From assembly GCA_949152475.1 (NCBI GenBank), contig OX424557.1, forward strand, positions 27,527,462 through 27,591,461: a stretch of 64,000 bases of DNA, given 5' to 3'. Every line of letters starts with the position of its first letter. Within the stretch, counting starts at the first letter, position 1. Shown here one piece after another: positions 1 to 12,037 of this stretch. Below the pieces are notes generated by a model that had not been told where the DNA came from, did no database searches, and worked only from the letters and a program-made list of their open reading frames with translations. The DNA comes from Terebella lapidaria (lineage: Eukaryota > Annelida > Polychaeta > Terebellida > Terebellidae). The translations under genes were made by a program, and so were the position numbers.

Positions 1-225
1 AAGGTTTGTGCCGTGTTAAAAAGGTTTGTGCCCTGTTATAAAGGGTTGTGCCATGTTAAAAAGGTTTGTGCCGTGTTATAAAGGTTTATGCCCTGTTATA
101 AAGGTTTGTGCCGTGCTAGAAAGGTTTGCGTCATGCTAGAAAGGTTTGCACCTTGCTAAAAACGTTTGTGTCCTGCTAGAAAGGTTTGTACCGGGTGTAA
201 AGGGTTTGTGCTTTGCTAGAAACAA
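1..225. repeat. 20-bp minisatellite at window edge
   Basis: About eleven degenerate tandem copies of a 20-bp unit resembling AAGGTTTGTGCCGTGTTATA run from the first base. The array decays toward position 225 and probably continues to the left of the window. No coding potential is visible. Confidence 0.9.
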
Positions 226-934
226 GTTTCATAAATGAAAATAACTGTTTACTAACTATGAAACTTTTTGCAAAACTACTCTTAACTCAGGCATGAATAG
301 TGGCAGCATTGGGCCGCCGTAAATTTTTCTAGAAGGTTTCCTATTTTTAATTCCGCTAAAGTTTGGAACAAATGGTATGATTTAGTAAGCCGTGCTCGTT
401 CGCGTTATACACTGAAACGATCGTATGAAATTGAGTAATTGTCATCTTATACCGACTCTAAGAAATGCGATAATCCTATGTGTCCCGATTGCTTATCATC
501 TTAGACAAACAAATTCCACTTCACATTTCGAAATTGGGTATCTCGTGAATGCGAGTCTGTTCTTTCAAGTGAAATAATCAAGATTATACCACATATTCGG
601 TCTTTATGGGTCTGCATTCTTGCATTTTCCCCCACGTATTCGTCTCCATCCATTTTATTAATATTGGTTCGATTTCCTAAATGTTCTTTTTTGTTAGAAG
701 GGGCCGAACAGGAAGACAGCACACGCTATTGTTTGGTCCTCAATTTCCAATTGTGCCATCCGTCTATCATAAACTCATGTAATAATATTTTTGTTTAGGG
801 AATTGAAGTAAACTTCTTGTCTTGTCTTGTCTTATGCGATACACGTGTAATACGAACACAAACACTTATGTTGATAGAAACAATGTATCTAGCATGCGAA
901 GTGTCCACATATGAAAAGAAGACATGTGAATAGT
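226..934. other. Non-coding stretch, nothing recognised
   Basis: AT-rich unique sequence. Short open frames here show no recognisable protein and no splice context. Confidence 0.6.
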
Positions 935-1513
935 ATTATACTCTGATTTTTTCAACTCGTTTACACTGTTTTCCTCTGATAACTTTGCGATGCTACATGT
1001 TATCTTTCTATAACTTCGCATACTTCACTCAGGAGTCAAACGGCAATTTTCTACCAAATTTCAGACTTCTATCGCAAAAATTGAAGAATTTGGCAATCTA
1101 ACCCAATGTTGAATTTTAGGTGAAAACGGGATCTTGAGAATATGAGCATTTTCGAGGATTTAGTCTTGTTTATATCCACTAGGATTCGAAGTATTCTTGT
1201 AATTTGGAACGAGAAGACACATTGGGATGTATTCTACACAAACATGTTTATTTTAAAAGATTGCACCGCTACAAAACCGAGCAAATGCACAAAATTGTGT
1301 GCGGACTCAGAAAATAAATGACAGGGCTAAATTTAACATTGAGGTAGATTGCCAACTTTTCCAATTTTCGCGATAGAAGTCTGAAATTTGGTTCATGATT
1401 GCCGTTTGACTCCCAAGTGAAGTATGCCAAATTATAGAATGATACCATTTAGCATCGCAAAAATATCAGAGAAAAACAGTGTAAACGAGTTAGAAAAATC
1501 AGAGTATAGTAAA
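935..1513. repeat. Foldback (long inverted repeat) element, copy A
   Basis: The left arm (about 935-1140) and right arm (about 1310-1513) are imperfect reverse complements. Shared blocks include CTCTGATTTTTTCAACTCGT at the outer edge, GGAGTCAAACGGCAATTTTC, and CAAATTTCAGACTTCTATCG toward the loop. A ~170-bp loop separates the arms. No ORF is present. Related sequence occurs at 32050-32440 and 51181-51740, so this is a dispersed family of non-autonomous inverted-repeat elements. Confidence 0.8.
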
Positions 1514-2203
1514 GAGACATATGTATCATAGAATATAAATGGAATGTTATCCATTTCAGTCACCGACGTTTGACTCCCTTAAACCCCATGTGAACAGTTT
1601 TTTTTCCAGCTCAGGTGCAACTCAACTCAGGTGCAAAAATATCCTGCAGTTACTCCTATTTGCAATTATGACTAAAAAGGAGTCAGCCGGATTAAATTGC
1701 TTTCATTTATTAGACGAGTAGTATTATGGTGCAGCATACCCTACTTGGGCCCGTTTACGTATGCGTGCAACTCTATGTTCAAGAAAGATTAAATAGGTGT
1801 TACTGGTTCATTTAGTGGGATGATATGATGCATTGTCACACTTGTGCCCATGTAATGTAGACTACACTGATCCGTAATACTAGTCGTCGATTGAAAACAT
1901 TTAGCACCTAACACCTTTTTAATACTTACTGAAATCAGAGGAACAAGCTGAACATGTTACTTTGTCCGACACGTGTAGCACATTATACTCCACTAATACT
2001 ACTCCCCGACTGAATGAATACCATATGTAATGCGTCTGGCATATTTTCAATTGAATTAAGAACGAAAAGTTTCCTGTGATACATGGGCCCTTGGGCCCAG
2101 ATTTGATGTTCCTATGAATAAGCGCCTAAATCAATTATTTTAGCATACGCTGTTGTGGAGTTTTAACTCGTGTATAAATTGTGTTTATTTTACATGATTT
2201 TTA
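1514..2203. other. Non-coding stretch, nothing recognised
   Basis: Unique AT-rich sequence between two repeats. The 60-residue frame at 1539-1721 shows no domain and no splice support. Confidence 0.5.
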
Positions 2204-4209
2204 GGTTACCGGACCTTTGGTCCGATAACCTATTGGCATGGCGTTGCGTCCGGCGTCGTCGTCCGTCGTCCGTCGTCGTCGTCCGTCAACAATTTTATCT
2301 TTAAAGTTTACGATCGAATTTTTCTGAAATTTTGCACAAAAATGCCTAAAAATATTTCGAGAGGGAGGTATTTTTTAGTTTTTTGATTTTCGCATTTTTT
2401 CAAAATGGCGGCCGTTTTCGACGAAAAATGCCTGATTTTGGACTTTGGCGGCCATTTTCTCAAAATCTGTTCAGTAACTTTTTTTTTTATTGATGCATAA
2501 CACTCCTCATATGTACCCCTGTGACATGTATAAATTTCGTTGCCCTTGAATCGCTCGAAGTGGGCCATTTTGGGCCCAAACTCGGCCCAAATGGGACTTT
2601 CCCATGTTAAATTCTCCTATGCTTTATAATGGGACACATTAAAGCCTAATATCTCACTTAATATTGAGATTAGAGACTAGGAATGAATTGTGGACATATA
2701 GGAAATTATATATGCTGAATATTCTCGTGACCTTGAATTTGACCTTTGACCTCATTTTCAAGGTCACAGGACAAAATGACTAATATCTCGCTTATTATCG
2801 ACTTTACAGCTTAGGAATCAATTGTGAACATATAGGAAATGATATATGCTTAATATTCTCGTGACCTTGACTTTGACCTTTGACCTCATTTTCAAGGTCA
2901 CATGACAAAATGGCTAATATCTCGCTTATTATCTACTTTACAGTTTAGGAATCAATTGTGAACATATAGGAAATGATATATGCTGAATATTTTCGTGACC
3001 TTGAATTTGACCTTTGACCTCATTTCCAAGGTCGCAGGACAAAATTGCTAATATCTCGCTTATTATCAACTTTACAGCTTAGGAATCAATTGTGAACATA
3101 TAGGAAATGATATATGCTGAATATTCTCGTGACCTTGAATTTGACCTTTGACCTCATTTTCAAGGTCACATGACAAAAAGGCTAATATCTTGCTTATTAT
3201 CGACTTTACAGCTTAGGAATCAATTGTGAACATATAGGAAATGATATATGATGAAAATTCTCATGACCCTGAATTTGACCTTTGACCTCATTTTCAAGGT
3301 CACATGACAAAATGGCTAATATCTTGCTTATTATCGACTTTACAGCTTAGGAATCAATTGTGAACATATAGGAAATGATATATGCTGAATATTCTCATGA
3401 CCTTGAATTTGATCTTTGACCTCATTTCCAAGGTCACAGGACAAAATTGCTAATATCTCGCTTATTATCGACTTTACAGCTTAGGAATCAATTGTGAACA
3501 TATAGGAAATGATATATTCTGAATATTCTCGTGACCTTGAATTTGACCTTTGACCTCATTTTCAAGGTCACAGGACAAAATGGCGAATATCTTGCTTGTT
3601 AGCGACTTTGCAGCTTAGGAATCAATTGTGAACATATTGGAAATGATATATGCTGAATATTCTAGTGACCTTGAATTTGACTTTTGACATCATTTTCAAG
3701 GTCAACAGGACAAAATGGCTAATATCTTGCTTATTATCGACCTTACAGCTTAGGAATCAATTGTGAACATATAGGAAATGATATATGCTGAATATTCTAG
3801 TGACCTTGAAGTTGACTTTTTACCTCATTTTCAAGCTCAACAGGACAAAATGGCTAATATCTTGCTTATTATCGACTTTACAGCTTAGGAATCAATTGTG
3901 AACATATAGGAAATGATATATTCTGAATATTTTAATGATATTGAATTTGACATTTGACCTAAATTTCAAGGTCAGTCATTTTATTTTCAAAGTCAGATTA
4001 CAAAATGGCTTATATCTCGCTTATTATCAAATTTACAGCTTAGGGGTCCATAGTGAACATATAGGAAATGATGTATGCTGAATAGTTTGGTGATCTAGAA
4101 TTTAACCTTTGATCCCATTTTCACGGTTAGAGATATGGCGATTTCAGTGGTCACCTTGAATTTGACCTTCAACTTTCTCGGCTTAACAATGTATATTTCT
4201 CCGGTAACC
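2204..4209 (+). mobile_element. Tandem-core non-autonomous element, copy 1 (Pearl/Helentron-like)
   Basis: It begins with a 27-nt near-perfect hairpin (2204-2230) built from GGTTACCGGACC and its inverse. A GTCGTCCGTC microsatellite (2243-2290), a ~400-bp unique part and a ~134-bp tandem core follow. It ends at CCGGTAACC (4201-4209), the inverse of its first nine bases. The same arrangement, inverted, is seen at 26291-28967 and in degraded form at 23756-24330. An ACGG-type microsatellite beside a ~130-160-bp tandem core recalls the bivalve Pearl elements, which are related to Helentrons. That assignment is from memory and tentative. No transposase is present. Confidence 0.65.
2690..4100 (+). 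repeat. 134-bp tandem repeat array (core of copy 1)
   Basis: Successive occurrences of GTGAACATATAGGAAATGAT lie exactly 134 bp apart (2824, 2958, 3092, 3226, 3360), giving about ten copies. Each unit also carries GACCTTGAATTTGACCTTTG and CTCATTTTCAAGGTCA. Copies near the 4.1-kb end are the most diverged. Confidence 0.9.
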
Positions 4210-4439
4210 TTTCTAGCCCATTGGGCTAATTTTTCTCCTGGGTGGAAATTTAAAGTGATATTGGCATGAAAACTATTTTTTCCAAATCAATTACATATAT
4301 GCCTGTGATCTCACAAAAAATAGGTTACAAAACAAACTATGCTTGATCAGATGGATAAATCAAGCATATGACAGTACTAGCAGCCGCTTTTCTACGGAAG
4401 AGAGGATTAGAGCCACCAAACTAAAAGGTTTTTTTTCTA

Positions 4440-5480
4440 TTTGTCGACTTACGTAACTCGATAAATCGACTTACGTAACTCGATAAATCGGCTTACGTAT
4501 CTCGATAAATCGACTTATGGCTCAGACATTTAAAGTACAAGTAAAATGAATTTACATCGACCGTAATATAGTGTAGGGTTCGGCGACCCCACGATAAAGA
4601 GGTATACCCCATTACTGGAGTGTCACCGCATGTCTTATAAATCCGCCCACACTGCAGCATCATAACCGTGGTGTCACTACTCGCGCACACCACGTCACAA
4701 CGCTACAGTGCTTTCCCCTTTCGGAGAGACCTCGTCCCCGAGGTCAGCTATATTACACTGTTGAGCCAGATCACAAGCCACATCCATCCACACAAACATG
4801 GCGATGATGTGAGTCAACAGCGGGGCCGACCCGGGAGCGACGCCGAGAGAACCCAGTGGTTCGAAAGGTCAGGCACCAATGTAGGGTTCGGCGACCCCAC
4901 GATAAAGAGGTATACACCATCGCTGGAGTGTCACCGAATGTCTTATAAATCCGCCCACATTGCAGCATCATAACCGTGGTGTCACTACTCGCGCACACCA
5001 CGTCACAACGCTACAATAGGCAAGCCATATACCATTTCATTGGTTACCTTGGAAACGATAGGATAAAGAATATATACTGGTAACTCATACTGAAAATTAT
5101 ATGGAGTTTAAGTCGTTACACTAATCACTGAAATAATACCAAACTATCCAATTGAAGAAGCCGCTCCAGATAACGTTACGGATATACATCATTCCATGTT
5201 TAATAGCTAAATAATTTTTGAAAAACCAAACAATTATACCAATTTCATTCATGAACATGTTGCATCGTTTGAGGAGATATGATATAATAACTTCAGTATA
5301 GTTTTTATTTCGGTAGTTTGTTCTGTATTATTCAATATTTTAACGTGATAATGGGCGATCATATAAGCCTGCTCAATATAGTGTTCAATATAAATAATGT
5401 GACTCTAAGCATATTTCCAGTTTACTTGAATTTTAAATGCTTAAGACATAAGCCGATTTATCGAGATAACTAACTCGATG
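4440..5480. mobile_element. Possible inverted-repeat element with CTCGATAAATCG ends
   Basis: The left edge has three tandem ~22-bp copies of CTTACGTAACTCGATAAATCG (4448-4515). The right edge near 5450-5485 has the inverse, ATAAGCCGATTTATCGAGAT. Between them is a direct duplication of ~137 bp (4573-4713 and 4881-5017, both starting GTAGGGTTCGGCGACCCCAC). Small frames inside follow the duplication and look non-coding. The element boundaries are approximate. Confidence 0.45.
4573..5017 (+). repeat. Direct duplication of a ~137-bp block
   Basis: Blocks 4573-4713 and 4881-5017 differ at only a handful of positions. A ~170-bp spacer (4714-4880) separates them. Confidence 0.9.
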
Positions 5481-6641
5481 TAATTTGTTGTACGGCAGTT
5501 ATTTACTGATTCAATCAGGTTTAAAGTGGTAACAACTATATTTTACACACTGTCTGCCCTTGATGACGCCAGTGTATCTTTGAATGCAGTATTTGGTCTG
5601 GCTTTATGTAAAAATCACTATCATTTCATACATTCCATTTCATCCATATTTTGACATCTTTATATGCAATTGATAATGAAGAAAGCTCGTGCATGATGGA
5701 AACAAGACTACATAATAAACAGGACTGTACATATCTGTTAATTATTTCATGAAGTGTAATGTGTACAAAGTGTGTTGTTTATATTAGTGTTTTGGGAACA
5801 GTTCACGACAAAATAAAACAAACTGGGGATGATAACATCCCATCCTCATATTTTTGTGTATTACTTGCATCTTGATTCGCCAGTCGCTGTCGCATGTGAG
5901 GCAATAGATGTCCACTCTCAGGGAGCACCTGACCTTACACTCAGCGGAAGCTAGGTGTCTGTGATATTCACATGGATTTGACTTTGATACTATTGATACC
6001 ACTCGAATTTGACCACTTAATACTGATTTTGAAAATGTCTTTGGTTTCGGTTTCGGACCGAATTTCATTGTGCTAATAAATGACATAGTTCACTGGACTT
6101 GAAAATTTCAAATGATGAATAGCTAGGTAAGGTATATTCGAGGATAATACATTTGAAATTAATCGGTGGGCATTAACATGTTTTTTATCCGTATGTTAGG
6201 GTTAAGGATGTCTACATCTACTCACAATAGTGTAATATTTCTTGGCGGGTTCATGACCTCCTATACCACTTTGTTTATGGTATATTCAGTATAGCTGGTA
6301 TTGGTATTGATATCTTGGTATTGGTTATCTGATTACCGTCACAGTTACTTGGTACTGTGTTTCCATATCTCAAGGTTTACTATTCAAAATAATTATTCCA
6401 ATGTTAATACAACAGATAGGATATTATATTCCTTCTCGAAGAGACACCTGACACATCAGTGTTGGATGTATTTTAACCCCACCCCCCCCCCACCGGCCCA
6501 ACCTCAACCCCAATATGTACAGAAATAGATAGTTAGCAAACATCAATTGCGTGAATATCACTGCGAGTCTTTGAGACTCGGCCAGCCGTGTCTTGAATGA
6601 CGTGTGACCTTAAACATCTAGTGGTCTCGCTCTCTGTCAAA
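5481..6641. other. Non-coding stretch upstream of the MAM locus
   Basis: No recognisable protein. A C-rich run lies at about 6477-6495. The part just before 6642 is presumably the promoter and 5' leader of the first MAM-locus signal-peptide exon, but no TATA or other element is convincing. Confidence 0.5.
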
Positions 6642-7929
6642 ATGGTTCTGGTGATAGTTGTGTTTTCTCTGCTTCCCGGAATATGTTCTGCAGGTAAATA
6701 AATATATTGTTTTGTGAATTAATTCTGCTGTTGAATACCTGCACAAGTATATACATTAATCTACCACTAGACATTTCAACTGACTATTGCATGTGCCTAC
6801 ATCAGCACGATATGCCAGTCCTGTGGTCTCATGTATGTACGGTGCCCGTGATAGGCCATGATGAAAAAAAAACCTACTTCGATCGCACGAAGTACTAAGT
6901 CGTTCCCACGAAGTACTACTTCATTCGCACGAAGTACTACTTCGTTTGCACGAAGTACTACTTCGTTTGCACGAAGTACTAAGTCGTTCGCATGAAATAA
7001 TAAGTCATCCACATATCCATACATGGTATTCGAACATTGTAATAAGCATACGAAGTGATTGATCCTGGTGTTACCAATTAACCCTTTAATTACCATAGTC
7101 AATTTTCAGGGTCCACTCTATGTCCTAATCTGGATACCGCTATTTACATTTTATCAATCAACTCATAGAATAATGAATAGTCCATCGATATATATAAATT
7201 TACCTCAAATGATAGCAGAAGATTGTATTCAGTAATATCTATTTGATGAAGGTTTTTTTTAATTAAAATGACCACATTTTTGCTAGGGGAAGAATGGATG
7301 ATTTAGAGCGCCATGTGGTGCTTATGGAGATATAAGGCACCAAATTTGGAGCACCATGTGGAGCGCCATGTAGCGCTTGTTATTTAATGGGGTAAGATGA
7401 TGTAGAGGGGTTTGTCAACTATGTAACATTTGTACAGTAGTACTTCGTTCAAACGAAGTAGTACTTCGTGCAAACGACTTAGTACTTCGTGCAAACGAAG
7501 TAGTACTTCGTGCAAACGTAGTAGTACTTCGTGAAAACGACTTAGTACTTCGTGCAAACGAAGTAGTACTTCGTGCAAACGAAGTAGTACTTCGTGCGAA
7601 CGAAGTAGTATTTTTTTTCATCATGTCCTATCAGGGGCACCGTATGTATGCGAGAGATTGTGATGTAAAAAAGTGTGCGCGAGACCATTTATAATTCAAT
7701 TCAGTCATAAGGCAACGTTCAATCCAGCAGCGGAAGATATATGTGCTCATAACTAGGCCGATGTGTACATTTGTTTGCAGCCGTCCTCTGCTGTGACTTT
7801 GACAATGCAGCTATTAACACCACTTCGCTGCCGTGTCTCTGTTCTGGACAAAGTTGTGAATTTGATCAGGTGACTGAACAGTTTGCCTGGAGGACTTATA
7901 GAGGCAACACGCCGAGTGTCTCTACATAG
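6642..7929 (+). pseudogene. Broken first copy of the MAM receptor (signal exon + half MAM exon)
   Basis: Exon 1 (6642-6693) encodes a 17-residue secretory signal beginning MVLVIVVFSLLPG and ends in phase 1 before GTAAAT. The next homologous exon begins after an AG at 7781 and reads the start of a MAM domain. It hits a stop at 7927-7929 after about 49 residues, where all other copies continue into a TGP-DDHT block. Unrelated sequence follows, so the MAM exon is truncated by a rearrangement. The fragment ([24 protein letters not shown]) is closer to the first MAM domain of the - strand phosphatase at 54.8 kb than to the MAM exons of the neighbouring units. The signal exon could still splice to a later phase-1 MAM exon such as 9987. 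That is untested. Confidence 0.7.
6827..7657. mobile_element. Foldback-type element with minisatellite arms
   Basis: The outer ends are inverse to each other: ACGGTGCCCGTGATAGGCCA on the left and TGTCCTATCAGGGGCACCGT on the right. Next come poly-A/poly-T tracts, then arrays of a ~21-22-bp palindromic unit around ACGAAGTAGTACTTCGT (6880-7000 and 7437-7612) in opposite orientation. A ~430-bp unique centre lies between the arms. Terminal inverted repeats built from tandem units are the hallmark of foldback elements. It sits in the first intron of the broken MAM copy, and its right arm is the left boundary of the triplicated unit. Confidence 0.7.
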
Positions 7930-8660
7930 TCCAAGAGCCCAGAGGGTTTTATTTGAGTCGGAAGTGCCAAAAGGTCTGAGAGTTGATTCCAGACTGAAAT
8001 TTACTCAGGAATCCGAAAATGGACGTCTGACAAAGATCTGCCTAGATAAACTATCCAAAATTTCACTTTGAAGTGAGGTACCCTAAGTCACGATATCAAT
8101 TTTGCGTCATATTTCCATCTTCCAGTGTTTTGGTCTAACGATGATATATTTGTGTAAAATATGCTATTTGTTTTGTTTTATCCATGCTAGTGACCTTACT
8201 ATATATATCTTCTGATATAAAAACATAATCTGATTTGTCAAAATTTCAACTTGGCTGCCATTCAAGCACATATAAATATAATATGTAAGTATATTTAATC
8301 TGGTGAAAATTTTTGCGATCATCTCACCAATATTGAAGCAATTCAACCAGAGTGTGTGTTATCATTTGGTTTTGTATTTCTGATTGAACAAAATGCCAAC
8401 AACAATTCAGGAATCCAAAATAATTTATTTTGGACTGAACTGTTTGAAACTTTCTGGGATTCAATATTGCTAACGCAATTGAACATGATGGCTTTTCGTG
8501 CTATATTCCACATCATACGTACTTAGCTTGAACACTAATCAAATACTTATTACTACCTATTTTTTCTCATTACTTAGTATACAACATAAAACACAGGATA
8601 GTCAGTGGTAACAAAAGTTGTCTCCAGATTCATCAAACCCATATATTTGTTCCTTGCTCA

Positions 8661-9170
8661 TCATTGTCTTCTCGACCTAGGCAGACTCCACAGGCAATGT
8701 GTATCAACATGATCAATCATCATCGCCAACTGACTCGTCAACACCATACGTGTGTTCACCCTGGCTGACTTCTTCATCTTCAGCTTCATCTTCCAGAAGA
8801 GTGGAGCGTGAATGAGGATTCGTTTCGCTTTGAATACGTCGATCGGTAGCTGCTTCCCATCATACCAATCAAGTACGTACGCACCGTTTTCCAGCACCCA
8901 TCCATTCTGTTCAGGTTTGGTGTTGCAAGGGTTGTCCTTTTCAGCATTCTTCCACATGTTAGCAATGTAGTGCGTTCTACTTATTTTCTTCATTAGAACC
9001 TTGGAGCATGGAGGAAGAGCACTTGGATTGATCCCTTAAATCGCATGTAACGGGTTTTCCAGGTTCTTTGGTTCATAGGTACGCTGGAAGATGATGCAGC
9101 GTGCGGCATCGACACTGGTTTGGTTATTTTGTCCATACATATGACAAACGAACTTCTCACATGTTGACAT
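8661..9170 (-). pseudogene. Degraded ORF of an uncharacterised invertebrate repeat family (unit 1)
   Basis: One reading frame on the minus strand, interrupted by a single TAA near 9034, reads EKFVCHMYG, TSVDAAR, LPPC, THYIANMWKNAEK, then NGWVLENGAYVLDWYDG. The pattern FV..LYG, TSV..AR, LPP and GW....W is one I associate with multi-copy uncharacterised proteins in mollusc and cnidarian genomes, probably spread with mobile elements. That link is from memory. The internal stop and lack of flanking coding sequence mark it as a fossil. Confidence 0.45.
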
Positions 9171-9196
9171 TGTATCTCCAGACAATGAAAAAAAAA

Positions 9197-9566
9197 GTAA
9201 GTAAGTAAGTAAGTAAGTAAGTATAACTTTATTGATCCCACTCAAGGGAAACTGATTTGATTTGGTCGATTGCTCAACAATACCATATACAATCACATTT
9301 ATATTAGCAAACATATGTACAAAATGGACATTGTTAGATTACTGGGTATGGCCCCGACCATGCTGACTATTATGCAGACGGATTGCCCTCGGTATGAAGG
9401 AACGGAGGTAACGTGTTGCGGTCCTAGCTTTAGGAAGCCTCAGTCTCCCACTACGAGGCATGACCTGCTGAGACAGGGTGGTGTTCAGCGGATGGGTATC
9501 ATCTGTCCAGACACGTGAGAGTTTCGTACGGAGTAGGTCATCGTATATACCAACAACATATATGTA
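9197..9566 (-). mobile_element. 5'-truncated LINE 3' end (unit 1)
   Basis: The minus strand reads the C-terminus of a non-LTR retrotransposon reverse-transcriptase protein (SGRLRLPKART, then RSFIPRAIRLHNS) and stops at 9339. A short 3' UTR with GGGATCAATAAAG follows, then a (TTAC)n tail abutting 9197. The conserved RT-terminal pattern and the microsatellite tail identify it. The element is cut off exactly where the 5' leader of the MAM receptor begins (about 9567), so it lies immediately upstream of that gene. Confidence 0.7.
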
Positions 9567-9681
9567 TGAGTCACGATCGTTCATTCGTGCATTACATTTG
9601 GTGGCTCGGCGGCAGTATGACAACACGACAGGACGGCTAGAGTACCTGGCCCGGGTTATTTACTTCCTCCTTCACAGGAAC

Positions 9682-11154
9682 ATGGCGGCTCTAGGGATAC
9701 TCCTACTGCTCCTCCTACCCGGACTCTCTTCCGGAGGTAAGGATATATGTGTATGACAAAAATGCGCACAAGTCGTGAATTTTACTACATATTTACAATT
9801 CGTCCTTTCGATTGTACGACACATGTGAGTATTAGATTCAATTCGTGAAAATGAAAATGTCCACCAACAGTAAAATGGAAGACACTTTCTACCAGTCCCC
9901 TAAATATACACGAAAATCATGTTACATGATGACCAAAACGTCTGAATTACTGTTGTACAATTTTATAAAATGTGCCACTGTCGCAGCCGTCCTCTGTTGT
10001 GACTTTGACACTGCCACTGAGGGTTCCGCCGAGCTGCCGTGTCTGTGTTCTGGACAGAGCTGTATCTTAGATCGGGTGACTGAGAAGTTTTCCTGGACAG
10101 CTCACCAGGGTCGGACTCCAACTGCAAATGGAGGTTGGAATACAGGACCCAAGGACGACCACACGAGAGGTGACGGTTCAGGTCTCTATATATACACAGA
10201 AGTCTCTCAAGTCCCCACAGACTCCGTGGCCGAGATCCGGACACCAGAGCTGAGTCTGAGTGTGACGTCATGTCTGACTTTCTGGTATCACATGAAGGGT
10301 TTTCACATGGGCGATCTGGAAGTGCTAGCTACATACACTGACGGTACAACCTCCGTCATCTGGGAAAGAGAGGGAGAACAGGGAGGTAATGTGGGTTTGT
10401 GTACATGTAGAGTCACCGTCAAGCATTGTTTTTGGCGACATACCATGTCATTCATTTTAACATGAGCTGGTACATATGCATGTGATGTATTAATCAAACA
10501 CGAATCACTCTCCAGACAACTGGCTGTTTGCGAACACAACCCTCAGTCCCAGTGTCGCCCAGGTCACGTTCAGATCCACGAGGCGTGGGGACTCTGATCA
10601 GCCACACGGAGACATGGCTCTGGATGACATCAGGATTGAGCAGGCGGACTGTGACACAGATACAAGACTTATCCCCTGTACACCAACGACCACTACCAGA
10701 TCGTCTACAGCTGGCCAATCTACCACTGCAGCACCAACATCTACTACACCAACCACAGTAACAGGCCTGAATACATATTAGTAGCGCTATTTTTGGACTC
10801 GTCAGCCCAGCTAAACATGTCCCAGGGATTTTTTTTAGTAAACATTGATATGACTAAGTCGACATGTCTTAGGATTATTGTACAGTCAGCTTGTTGTAAA
10901 TTATGATTGCACCGAAATGCCTGCAAAGTATCTTTAAGACATCTGGTTTATTTAATACTATTTATTTTAATCAACTTAGTTGCATGTATAACACTTATAA
11001 ACTGGAATACTTCACCTGTGCGTATATTACAACAATGATTACTTTGTGATAAATTTTATCAAAACATTAGCTTCAAGATTTCGGTAAACAAACGGAAATT
11101 GGGACAACAATTTGGGGCATGTCTGCGCCTAACTTACCCTCATTTATTATCATG

Positions 11155-11194
<40 letters not shown>

Positions 11195-12037
11195 TAACAA
11201 TAATAATAATAATAATAACAATAATAATGATATTATTAATTAATATCCCCATATGATTTCAGCTGTCCATTGTGACTTTGACACTGCCACTGTGGGCTCC
11301 AACTTGCTGCCGTGTGAGTGTTCTGGACGGAGCTGTGAGCTGGAGCAGGTCAATACTGACCACATGGACTGGACGGTAGAGCAGGGTCAGACACCGACAG
11401 GTGTAAGTATCCGTGGATTAACAGGACCCGATAACGACCACACGAGAGACGACGGCTCAGGTCGCTACATCTACACAGAAATCACCAATGTCAACTATGG
11501 GTTAGTGGCAGAGATCCGGACACCAGAGCTGAGTCTGAGTGTGACGTCATGTCTGACTTTCTGGTATCATATGAAGGGTGAACACATCGGTGATCTACAA
11601 CTGCTGACCACCGACACTGATGGTACAAGCCTCGTCATCTGGGAGAGACAGGGAGAACAGGCAGGTAATATCTCATTTATCTATTTTACTAAACCCCTTC
11701 TGATATTCAAACGGAAATCACCATATAAGTATCATAATGTCATGCATAGAACAAAATTCCGATACCCTCTCTCCACCTCCACACTAAATGAATTCAATAC
11801 ACCTCACCATTTTGAGAACTGAGCCTATAGTTTGTGCCTGACACATCCAATGTCAATGTCATATTTGCATGTATTTATAAATCTGATATAGACAATTGGT
11901 TGACGGCGAACGTGACTCTCGACTCAATCATCGCACGAGTATCATTCAGGTCCATAAAGCGTTATGGACGAAGTGATCATTATGGAGACATCGCCCTGGA
12001 CGATATCGATATTGTCGGACAGTCGCAAACGAAGTAG
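9682..12037 (+). CDS. Truncated MAM-domain protein, unit 1 (possibly secreted)
   Basis: Exons: 9682-9736 (signal [18 protein letters not shown]), 9987-10385 and 10516-10764 (MAM 1 and a Thr-rich linker), 11263-11664 and 11892-12037 (MAM 2). All joins are phase 1 and the 1251 nt stay in frame, giving 416 residues. Exon 5 runs through the unit junction into the foldback arm and ends GQSQTK-stop, so linker, membrane span and tail are missing. The product would be a soluble two-MAM protein. No AATAAA was seen soon after the stop, so it may instead be a pseudogene. Exon 3 uses a GC donor (CAG/GCCTGA). MAM marks seen include [39 protein letters not shown] and ALDDI. Confidence 0.65.

Noticed and set aside
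5784-6086. 100-residue minus-strand frame
   Set aside because: No recognisable motif, no splice context and composition like the surrounding non-coding DNA.
6880-7612. CRISPR-like regular repeats
   Set aside because: The units are contiguous without unique spacers and the DNA is eukaryotic; it is a minisatellite in a foldback element.
7384-7624. Open frames reading repeated HEVLLRL or RSTTSFA
   Set aside because: They are translations of the palindromic 21-bp minisatellite, with no upstream gene or splice support.
9845-9986. In-frame extension upstream of MAM 1 beginning MKMKMSTNS
   Set aside because: It is intron read through in the same frame; a TGTCGCAG acceptor at 9986 and homology to the phosphatase place the exon start at 9987.
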